Origin: Clostridia bacterium
GTDB lineage: Bacteria; Bacillota; Clostridia; Christensenellales; Aristaeellaceae
Direction of reading: 5' to 3'
NCBI GenBank assembly: GCA_017550745.1
Contig: JAFZOG010000040.1
Span: forward strand, 1 to 64,000
DNA length: 64,000 nucleotides
A program made the translations under genes and the position numbers. The notes beneath the pieces are model-generated. The model made no database searches. It was given only the letters and a program-made list of their open reading frames with translations, and was not told where the DNA came from. Shown here piece by piece: positions 58,002-64,000 of this stretch. Position 1 is the first letter of the stretch. Each line of letters opens with the position of its first letter.

Positions 58002-58036
58002 GCCGACCGGCGGGAAAACGCCGATCGGCCCTTTTT
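58002..58036 (+). terminator. Terminator of the YtrA-ABC operon
   Basis: GCCGACCGGCG pairs with CGCCGATCGGC and is followed by CCTTTTTGG. Confidence 0.85.
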
Positions 58037-58039
58037 GGT

Positions 58040-58250
58040 TCTTCACGGAAAGATAGGGAAAAAAAGTGAGCCTGCATTGTCATCTTGAGCGGAGTGGAGC
58101 GAGAGCGGAACGGAGTCGAAAGATCTGTAGGTTGGCTTAACGATTCACTGACAGATCCCTCGACTATGCTTCCCTCTGGCTCGGCTTCGCTCGGGATGAC
58201 ATCGTAGGGTTGTAGTTTGATGGAACATTTCCCTATCAATTCGTGAAGAG
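58040..58250. repeat. Dispersed inverted-repeat element, copy R5 (about 210 bp)
   Basis: The left arm TTCTTCACGGAAAGATAGGGAAA (58039-58061 region; 20 bases or fewer identical) faces TTTCCCTATCAATTCGTGAAG (58228-58248). The interior has TGTCATCTTGAGCGGAGTGG and the opposing CGCTCGGGATGACA, as in R1, R2 and R4. It sits between the terminators of two convergent transcription units. Confidence 0.8.
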
Positions 58251-58278
58251 CCCCTTTTTTCTTACAATCCCAAAACGC

Positions 58279-58308
58279 AAAAAACCACCCTGATCAGCGG
58301 TGGTTTTA
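58279..58308 (-). terminator. Terminator of rpmB
   Basis: AAAACCACC (58281-58289) and GGTGGTTTT (58299-58307) flank a short loop. On the minus strand six T follow. Confidence 0.85.
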
Positions 58309-58325
58309 TTGCGGTGCGTTTTCCA

Positions 58326-58562
58326 TCAGGCTTCTTCCGCAGCGGTATCGACAGCGGGAGCAACGAAAGCCTGCATCGCGCCGGACTTGCGCAGGGTGCG
58401 CAGGCAGCGGGTGCACACGTTCAGGCGAACGGGGCGGCCGTCCACGATCACGCGCAGAGGCTGTACGTTGGGAGCCCAAGTACGGCTGCTCTTGCGGTTG
58501 GAGTGGCTCACGTTATGGCCCGTCATCAAGCCCTTTTCGCACACTTCACAAAACTTGCCCAT
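58326..58562 (-). CDS. rpmB: 50S ribosomal protein L28
   Basis: The 78-residue protein binds 23S rRNA in the large ribosomal subunit. It carries the zinc-ribbon form, with FCEVCEKG near the start and NVCTRCLRTLRK later, so it is the C+ paralogue type. The central GHNVSHSNRKSSRTWAPN is the L28 signature. GGGGAGGT precedes ATG 58562; a longer in-frame start would extend into the leader. An Ala/Glu tail of about ten residues is added. Monocistronic with its own promoter and terminator. Confidence 0.95.
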   Translation of the reverse strand: MGKFCEVCEKGLMTGHNVSHSNRKSSRTWAPNVQPLRVIVDGRPVRLNVCTRCLRTLRKSGAMQAFVAPAVDTAAEEA

Positions 58563-58642
58563 TGTAATTACCTCCCCGGGGAATTGGTCATGGGTGCCGC
58601 GCCCCGTTTGACGCGTATCACCTTTTTCATGACAGCTTGAAT

Positions 58643-58671
58643 ATAATATCATATCCGCGGTAAAAATGCAA
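58643..58671 (-). promoter_or_regulatory. Promoter of rpmB
   Basis: On the minus strand, TTGCAT (58671-58666), a 17-base spacer and TATTAT (58648-58643). Confidence 0.7.
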
Positions 58672-58813
58672 GCATTTTTTCAAAAACGTCAGAAAGAAGC
58701 CGATTACAATTCTATTACAAAAATATGAACACCAGGGAGCCTGCGTTCCCCCGCCCGCGCAGGCAGATCCTTGCCAGATAAAGCAAACGGAGATATAATG
58801 GAAGCGCAGGGAG

Positions 58814-59338
58814 TCAGGAATCAAAGAATTCCCGGCCGCCGTTGACCTTCAGCCTTTCCGTTTTGGGATACTCAAATATCCTGCTTTTGTCGGCATGGGT
58901 CAGATAATCCACGTATCTTTCCGCTTCCCACTTTGCCATCGGCAGGTCGTGCATCAGGTACTTGCCGCAGTTTTCCGGCGTCGCGCCGGGCACCTCGCCC
59001 TCATATTCGCTCATATACCGGAAGGCTTCCAGGATGATCGGATACATGTCGGCGGCGGCAGGCCGTCCTTTCACGATGATGTAGAAACCCGTAAGGCAGC
59101 CCATCGGCCCCCAGTAAATGAGCTTGTCCTTCCATTCCGGATGGTTCCTCAGGTAAGTGGCGACGACGTGCTCCATGGTGTGCATGGCGGCAGGGGCAAT
59201 TTCCGGCTCCCTGTTGGGCCGCTTCAGCCGGACATCGAAGGTGGTGACCGTCTCGGCGCCGAGGGTATCCACCCGGCTCTCAAAGATGCCGGGAATGATT
59301 TTCGTATGATCCACTGAAAAACTGGGAATCAGATCCAT
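58814..59338 (-). CDS. luxS: S-ribosylhomocysteine lyase LuxS
   Basis: The 174-residue metalloenzyme cleaves S-ribosylhomocysteine to homocysteine and DPD, the precursor of autoinducer-2. The metal ligands His53 and His57 (AMHTMEH) and Cys124 (ENCGKYL) are present. So is the catalytic Cys81 (GPMGCLTGFY). AAGGAGG selects ATG 59338 over an upstream in-frame start. It returns homocysteine to methionine synthesis; metY at 7.7 kb is another homocysteine source. mtnN/pfs is not in this window. Confidence 0.96.
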   Translation of the reverse strand: MDLIPSFSVDHTKIIPGIFESRVDTLGAETVTTFDVRLKRPNREPEIAPAAMHTMEHVVATYLRNHPEWKDKLIYWGPMGCLTGFYIIVKGRPAAADMYPIILEAFRYMSEYEGEVPGATPENCGKYLMHDLPMAKWEAERYVDYLTHADKSRIFEYPKTERLKVNGGREFFDS

Positions 59339-59389
59339 GGTGCAGTCCTCCTTGATCATCGTCCATTTTTGCAATCTGTTACAGGGCAT

Positions 59390-59418
59390 ATTATAGGCGA
59401 TAAAAAGACCCATGGGAA
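59390..59418 (-). promoter_or_regulatory. Promoter of luxS
   Basis: On the minus strand, TTCCCA (59418-59413), a 17-base spacer and a perfect TATAAT (59395-59390). Confidence 0.65.
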
Positions 59419-59520
59419 GATAGAAAACGGTAACCGGATACGACATTTTCCAGGCCGGATCAGCCAAGCGGAAGATGGGCAGGCTTATTCGTGACCTGAG
59501 CCCGGAGGGAGGCAGGACGG

Positions 59521-60093
59521 TTGAACGCTGATAAAAACGCGCTGCGCAGGCGGATGCTGGCGGAGCAGAAAGCGCTGCCGGACGATTATGTCCTTAAAGC
59601 AGGCGAAGCCATGGAGCAAGCGGTGTTATCGCTGGCGCAGTATCGCCTTGCCCGCGCTGTTTTCCTCTATCTCAGCATGCCGAAAGAACCGGCCACCTCC
59701 CGGATCCTGCGGCACGCCCTGGAAAGCGGCAGGGAGGTCTACGTTCCCAAATGCGTAAACAGCCGGGAAATGCTGGCGGTCCGCCTGCGAAGCCTGGCAG
59801 GGCTTGCCCCTGGTCGGTATGGCATCCCGGAACCCCAAAGCGTCGAAGAATCAAGAACGGCTGACAGTCTGGATCTGATCCTGGTTCCCTGCGTCTGCGC
59901 GTCGCAGGACGGCAGGCGTCTGGGACACGGCGCCGGGTATTATGACAGATTCCTGGCCGGAAAGGCGGAAAACGCGGTCTGCCTCTGCTTTCACAGGATG
60001 CTGCGGGATGACATCCCGGTATTGGGAAACGACGTCCGCATGCCCGCCGTACTGACGGAGCGGGGGATGTTCGTCAATCAGCCACCGCGGTGA
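59521..60093 (+). CDS. 5-formyltetrahydrofolate cyclo-ligase
   Basis: The 190-residue enzyme (YgfA/MTHFS) uses ATP to convert 5-formyl-THF to 5,10-methenyl-THF, recovering the folate cofactor. Seen are the N-terminal LRRRMLAEQKALP with the basic nucleotide-binding stretch, the substrate loop VFLYLSMPKEPAT and the C-terminal ATP site QDGRRLGHGAGYYDRFL. The start is TTG, supported by GGAGGGAGG. It lies between luxS (divergent) and the T-box leader and seems monocistronic. Confidence 0.93.
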   Translation: MNADKNALRRRMLAEQKALPDDYVLKAGEAMEQAVLSLAQYRLARAVFLYLSMPKEPATSRILRHALESGREVYVPKCVNSREMLAVRLRSLAGLAPGRYGIPEPQSVEESRTADSLDLILVPCVCASQDGRRLGHGAGYYDRFLAGKAENAVCLCFHRMLRDDIPVLGNDVRMPAVLTERGMFVNQPPR

Positions 60094-60121
60094 AAAACAA
60101 ATGAAATACAGCGGCATGATA

Positions 60122-60150
60122 TTGACAAAACAGGCCCGCTGTGTTACGCT
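60122..60150 (+). promoter_or_regulatory. Promoter of the T-box/ior operon
   Basis: A perfect TTGACA (60122-60127) lies 17 bases before a weak -10 TACGCT (60145-60150). Transcription would start near 60157, just before Stem I of the T-box. Confidence 0.6.
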
Positions 60151-60156
60151 TTCAAG

Positions 60157-60431
60157 CGATAAAGCAAACCTTTGAAGCGAAAGTCAAACCGGAAGGAGCG
60201 CCCGCAGAGAGCGGGGGCAGCTGAAAACCCGCGGAAGGCTCGCCGGCAAATGGGTCGCTGAGGGAAAGGGGAACGAAAGCAGCGGCATGCTTTTCAGTAT
60301 CCGGACCGTGTGCCCGCGTTAAGGGCAGAGGATGTGTCGGCATCCTCGCAAGAGTGGACCCAAAGCGGTTCAGCAAAGGTGGTACCATGGGTTTGTGTAT
60401 ACAGGCTCGTCCTTGATGGGACGGGCTTTTT
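60157..60431 (+). promoter_or_regulatory. T-box riboswitch leader, Trp (UGG) specifier
   Basis: Stem I is closed by AGCGA (60176-60180) and TCGCT (60255-60259). Above the specifier loop come CCGG/CCGG and GAGC/GCTC helices, then an AGAGA bulge and an apical hairpin. The loop's 3' side reads CAAATGGG, which places UGG (60251-60253) as specifier, followed by the expected purine. The conserved T-box sequence AAAGGTGGTACC (60375-60386) precedes the terminator hairpin GCTCGTCC/GGGACGGGC with a T-run (60405-60431). Uncharged tRNA-Trp should cause read-through into iorA. Confidence 0.88.
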
Positions 60432-60482
60432 CATTCCCGCCACGCTGAATACGGACAATACAAACCGAGGGAGGGAGCGCAA

Positions 60483-62285
60483 TTGCATTGTGAATTCCTG
60501 ATGGGCAATGAAGCCATTGCCATGGGCGCCATCGCCGCCGGGGTAAACCTGGTCTGCGGCTATCCAGGCACGCCCAGCACCGAAGTGCTGGAAACGGTGG
60601 CGAAGCATCGGCCCGAAGGCACCTACGTGGAATGGTCGGTGAACGAAAAAACAGCCATGGAAATCGCAGGCGGGGCGGCCTATTCCGGGGCCCGCGCGCT
60701 GGTGACCATGAAGCAGATGGGGCTGAACGTGGCCTCCGATCCCTTTATGTGCCTGAGCTATATTGGCGTAAAGGGCGGGCTGGTGGTGCTGGCGGCGGAC
60801 GACCCCGGCCCCATTTCCTCCCAGACCGAACAGGACACGCGCACCTTCGCCGCGTTCGCCAAAGCGCCGGTGTTCGATCCTGCATCCGCCCAGGAAGCCT
60901 ACGACATGATCCAGGCGGCGTTTGATTTTTCCGAAAAGTACCAGACGCCGGTGATCCTGCGGCCCACCACCCGCGTGTCCCACGGCTACGCCTCCATCCG
61001 GGTGAAAGACCCGGAGGAATATTATGTAAACCGGCCCGAGGGCTTTGTGAAAGACACTGCCCGCTGGGTCATCTTCCCCAGGCAAAGCTATCAGAACCAC
61101 CTGAAAATCGAGAAGCGCAACGCGGAATTGCAGGCCGTTCTGTCAGACAGCCCTTTCAATCCGATCCTGCCCGGTCCCGCCGGCGCGAAAAAGGGCGTTG
61201 CCGCCTCCGGCATCAGCTTTACCTACGCCATGGAAGCCCGGCAGCAGCTGGGCGAAATGCCCCTGTTCAAAGCAGGCGTTCCCTTCCCCTTCCCGGAGGA
61301 AGCCGCTGTGCGCTTCCTGTCAGGGTTAGACGAGGTGCTCTGCCTGGAGGAGCTTGACCCCGTGATCGAGCGGAGCCTGATCTACGTCTGCGGCAAGTAC
61401 GGCCTGAAAACGAAGATCCTTGGCAAGCAGACCGGCCACATGCCCGCCGCCGGGGAAAACACCCGGGACGGTGTGCTGGCGGCGATGGCCTCCTTCCTGG
61501 GCCAATCCCTGCCCGCCCTGCCCGATTTGAAGCTGCCTCCCCTGCCGGTGCGCCCGCCGGTGCTGTGCGCCGGGTGCCCTCACCGGGCGTCCTTCTACGC
61601 CGTCAAGCAGGCCATGAAGGGGCAGAAAACCATCTTCTGCGGCGACATCGGCTGCTACACCCTGGGCAACGCCCAGCCTTTGGACATGGTGGACACCTGC
61701 CTGTGCATGGGCGCGGGCCTCGGCATTGCCCAGGCCGTGAACCATCTGGACGGGGAAACCGAATGCTTTGCCTTCGTGGGAGATTCCACCTTCTTTGCCT
61801 CCGCCATTCCCGGGGTGGTGAACGCGGTCTACAATCAGGCCCAATTCACCCTCATCGTGCTGGATAATTCCACCACCGCCATGACCGGCCACCAGCCCCA
61901 TCCCGGCACCGGCAAAACCATGATGGGCGAAGCCGTGGCCAGGGTGAGCATCGAAAGCATGCTGCGGGGCGCAGGGGTTTCACACGTGGAAACCGTCGAC
62001 CCCCTCCGCCACGCCCTGGCGGTGGAAGCGGTAAAGCGCGCGGCCGCGCTGCCAGGCGTCAAGGCCGTGATCTTCAAATCCCCCTGCGTGGTGCTGGCCA
62101 AGCCCCAGGGCCGGGTCACCGTCGATCCCGGCCAGTGCATCGGGTGCAAAAAATGTATCCGGGAAATCGGCTGTCCCGCGCTGTTTTTCGCGGATGGCAA
62201 GGCCGCGGCCGATCCCGCCCTGTGCACCGGCTGCGGGCTGTGCGCGCAGCTGTGTCCTGCAAAGGCGATCCAGGGAGGTGAATAA
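60483..62285 (+). CDS. iorA: Indolepyruvate:ferredoxin oxidoreductase, alpha subunit
   Basis: The 600-residue subunit, with IorB, interconverts arylpyruvate plus CoA and arylacetyl-CoA plus CO2, using ferredoxin. The N-terminal pyrimidine domain has GYPGTPSTEVLE. The TPP domain (about 350-530) has CAGCPHR, GDIGCYTLG and GDSTFFASAIPG with NSTTAMTGHQPHP. The tail has two [4Fe-4S] motifs (CIGCKKCIREIGCP, CTGCGLCAQLCP). Length is normal. The TTG start at 60483 has GGGAGGGAG upstream; ATG 60501 is the alternative. Confidence 0.95.
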   Translation: MHCEFLMGNEAIAMGAIAAGVNLVCGYPGTPSTEVLETVAKHRPEGTYVEWSVNEKTAMEIAGGAAYSGARALVTMKQMGLNVASDPFMCLSYIGVKGGLVVLAADDPGPISSQTEQDTRTFAAFAKAPVFDPASAQEAYDMIQAAFDFSEKYQTPVILRPTTRVSHGYASIRVKDPEEYYVNRPEGFVKDTARWVIFPRQSYQNHLKIEKRNAELQAVLSDSPFNPILPGPAGAKKGVAASGISFTYAMEARQQLGEMPLFKAGVPFPFPEEAAVRFLSGLDEVLCLEELDPVIERSLIYVCGKYGLKTKILGKQTGHMPAAGENTRDGVLAAMASFLGQSLPALPDLKLPPLPVRPPVLCAGCPHRASFYAVKQAMKGQKTIFCGDIGCYTLGNAQPLDMVDTCLCMGAGLGIAQAVNHLDGETECFAFVGDSTFFASAIPGVVNAVYNQAQFTLIVLDNSTTAMTGHQPHPGTGKTMMGEAVARVSIESMLRGAGVSHVETVDPLRHALAVEAVKRAAALPGVKAVIFKSPCVVLAKPQGRVTVDPGQCIGCKKCIREIGCPALFFADGKAAADPALCTGCGLCAQLCPAKAIQGGE

Positions 62286-62286
62286 C

Positions 62287-62880
62287 ATGCGTAAAAACAT
62301 CGTGCTGTGCGGCGTAGGCGGCCAGGGCACCGTGCTGGCTTCCCGGCTCATTTCCGCCGCGGCCATGGCCAAGGGCATTCCCGTCATGAGCGCCGAAACC
62401 ATCGGCATGGCCCAGCGCGGCGGCAGCGTTTTCAGCCATCTGCGCCTGGGCGAGGGCGTGTATTCCCCCATGATCGCCAAGGGCGAGGCCGACCTGATCC
62501 TGGCCTTTGAGCCGGGCGAGGCGGTGCGGATGCTGCCGTACCTGAAGAAAGGCGGGCAGGTGGTGGTTTCCTCCCGGCCTGTGATGCCCGTGACCGCCAC
62601 CCTGAAAAGCGAGCCCTACGCGGCACAGGCCATGATCCGCTTCCTCCGGGAGCATGTCAAAAACGTGATGGTGGTGGACGCCGAAGCGGCCCTCAGCGAC
62701 GTTGGGTCCCCCAAGGTGCTGAACCTGATCCTGTTGGGAGCGGCGGTTCAAAGCGGGGCCCTGGGCCTCACCGAGGACGAAATCAAAGCCGCCATCCTGC
62801 AAAAAATCCCCGAAAAATTCCACGCCCTCAATTTCCGCGCCCTGGCGTGGGCAAAGCAGGGTGCTTCTTCATCCCCATAA
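62287..62880 (+). CDS. iorB: Indolepyruvate:ferredoxin oxidoreductase, beta subunit
   Basis: The 197-residue gamma-domain subunit of the 2-oxoacid:ferredoxin oxidoreductase family binds the CoA side and pairs with IorA. It has the start GVGGQGTVLASRLISAAAM, the AQRGGSVFSHLRLG motif and the C-terminal NLILLGAAVQSGAL. AGGGAGGTG precedes ATG 62287, one base after the iorA stop, so the two are tightly coupled. Confidence 0.95.
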   Translation: MRKNIVLCGVGGQGTVLASRLISAAAMAKGIPVMSAETIGMAQRGGSVFSHLRLGEGVYSPMIAKGEADLILAFEPGEAVRMLPYLKKGGQVVVSSRPVMPVTATLKSEPYAAQAMIRFLREHVKNVMVVDAEAALSDVGSPKVLNLILLGAAVQSGALGLTEDEIKAAILQKIPEKFHALNFRALAWAKQGASSSP

Positions 62881-62921
62881 ATCCCTGAACCCAAATCATA
62901 TACAGAAAGAAGGCACAGAGC

Positions 62922-64000
62922 ATGCGGATCTCAAACGAACAATTGGCCCAGGTAAACCACCAGATCGAAGCGCTGCGCTCTGCGGGCAGCTTCTACGGCA
63001 GGAAGCTGGAAGCGGCGGGCATCCAGTCCGTCAGCACCCCCGAAGCGTTTGAACAGCTGCCCTTTTCCGAAAAAAGCGACCTGCGCGACGCTTATCCCCT
63101 GGGCCTGATGACCGCGCCGGAAAAGGACATCGTGCGCATCCATTCCTCCTCCGGCACCACCGGCCTGCCCGTCATCATCCCCTACACCCGGAAGGATGTG
63201 GAGGACTGGGCCATCATGTTCGCCCGCTGCTACGAATACGCGGGCATCACGCCCATGGACCGCATCCAGATCACCCCGGGCTACGGCCTGTGGACCGCGG
63301 GCATCGGCTTCCAGAACGGCGCGGAAAAACTGGGCGCCATGGCCATCCCCATGGGCCCCGGCAACACGGAAAAGCAGCTGCAGATGATGCAGGACATGGG
63401 CTCCACCGTGCTCTGCTCCACCTCATCTTACGCCCTGCTGCTGACGGAAGAAATCGAAAAGCGCGGCCTCAAAAGCAAGATCAAGCTCAGGAAGGGCGTC
63501 ATCGGCTCCGAGCGCTGGAGCGATAAGATGCGCAAACGCATCGCCGACGGCCTGGGCATCGAGCTGTACGACATCTACGGCCTCACCGAGATCTACGGCC
63601 CCGGCATCGGCATCAACTGCAAATACAACACCGGCATGCACTACTGGGACGATTATCTCTACATCGAAATCATTGATCCGCATACCTTAAAGCCCGTGCC
63701 GGACGGGGAAATGGGCGAGATCGTAATCACCACGCTGGTAAAGGAAGGCGCGCCCCTCATCCGCTACCGTACCCACGACCTGAGCCGCATCATTCCCGGC
63801 GAATGCCCCTGCGGAAGCAGGCACCCGCGCCTGGACACCATCATGGGCCGCACCGACGATATGATGAAGATCAAGGGCGTCAACGTGTTCCCCAGCCAGA
63901 TCGAGGAAATCCTGCAAGGCTTCCCCGAGGTCAGCAGCGAATACCAGATCCGCATCTCCCACCTGGACGGCAAGGACACCATGCGCATCTACGTGGAAAC
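62922..64000 (+). CDS. paaK: Phenylacetate-CoA ligase-like (aryl acid activation), 3' truncated by the window
   Basis: About 359 residues are visible and the frame is open at the window end (full length about 430). The adenylate-forming fold is clear: HSSSGTTGLP (P-loop, about 75-84), a Gly-rich GYGLWTAGIGF stretch, YGLTEIYGPG (A5) and IRYRTHDLSRI with GRTDDMMKIKGVNVFP (A8). It should form phenylacetyl-CoA or indoleacetyl-CoA from the acid and ATP. It follows iorB by 41 bases in the same operon and would supply the substrate for IorAB running in the carboxylating direction. Confidence 0.92.
   Translation, partial: MRISNEQLAQVNHQIEALRSAGSFYGRKLEAAGIQSVSTPEAFEQLPFSEKSDLRDAYPLGLMTAPEKDIVRIHSSSGTTGLPVIIPYTRKDVEDWAIMFARCYEYAGITPMDRIQITPGYGLWTAGIGFQNGAEKLGAMAIPMGPGNTEKQLQMMQDMGSTVLCSTSSYALLLTEEIEKRGLKSKIKLRKGVIGSERWSDKMRKRIADGLGIELYDIYGLTEIYGPGIGINCKYNTGMHYWDDYLYIEIIDPHTLKPVPDGEMGEIVITTLVKEGAPLIRYRTHDLSRIIPGECPCGSRHPRLDTIMGRTDDMMKIKGVNVFPSQIEEILQGFPEVSSEYQIRISHLDGKDTMRIYVE

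Noticed and set aside
1902-59338. LuxS together with two AI-2E-family transporters as a dedicated quorum-sensing export system
   Set aside because: The genes are up to 57 kb apart, and most members of the AI-2E/PerM family are not proven AI-2 exporters; the family name alone is not evidence.

Overview
The window looks like a chromosomal segment of an anaerobic, GC-rich member of the Clostridia (Bacillota). The support is a tryptophan-type T-box leader, indolepyruvate:ferredoxin oxidoreductase, an Rrf2-nifS-nifU iron-sulfur operon, an HflX with the clostridial-type N-terminal JAMM-like extension, LuxS, zinc-ribbon L28, and CotH/lamin-tail and VTC-domain proteins. Shine-Dalgarno sequences are strong (AGGAGG type) and sigma-A-like promoters are easy to see. 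A rumen or gut Clostridia/Christensenellales-like lineage is plausible, but that is a guess from gene style only.

Layout. 0-1.4 kb: end of a LysR regulator, a tRNA-Arg with its terminator, and an 84-bp palindrome. 1.9-7.6 kb: an AI-2E-family permease, then a zinc/manganese ABC operon (znuA, znuC, znuB) interleaved with small secreted proteins that share an OB-like domain. 7.6-16.7 kb: O-acetylhomoserine sulfhydrylase, a secreted LRR-like protein, a hotdog thioesterase, a MocR-like regulator divergent from an ECF S component, a CPA2 antiporter with a PII-like partner, and a DUF1846 protein. 17-18.6 kb: a REC-like/PAS/GGDEF diguanylate cyclase. 18.9-26.3 kb, minus strand: TPR and YprB-type nuclease genes, two VanY peptidases, hflX, nifU, nifS and an Rrf2 regulator. 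26.4-31.4 kb: an AT-rich gene remnant, a MarR regulator with a heterodimeric ABC exporter, and a ferritin-like protein. 31.6-39.3 kb: an EF-G paralogue, a coiled-coil protein, secreted proteins and a CorC/HlyC protein. 39.4-47.6 kb: an ICMT-like methyltransferase, an alpha/beta hydrolase, a CotH-DUF4956-VTC cluster, and a zinc-ribbon/TPM pair. 47.7-51.2 kb: a second AI-2E permease and a large CARDB-like surface protein. 51.5-60.1 kb: murG, a stand-alone DAK C-terminal domain, a glutamate-5-kinase-like protein, ThrH, a SpoVK-like AAA protein, a YtrA-ABC operon, rpmB, luxS and 5-formyl-THF cyclo-ligase. 60.1-64 kb: a T-box leader followed by iorA, iorB and a phenylacetate-CoA ligase gene that runs off the end.

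The most interesting points are: (i) the Trp-specifier T-box over iorAB-paaK, which suggests that these normally catabolic genes make tryptophan from indoleacetate; (ii) the CotH-DUF4956-VTC cluster; (iii) the zinc operon with three copies of an uncharacterised OB-like domain; (iv) two families of dispersed intergenic inverted repeats. No CRISPR array, intact prophage, transposase or rRNA operon was seen.
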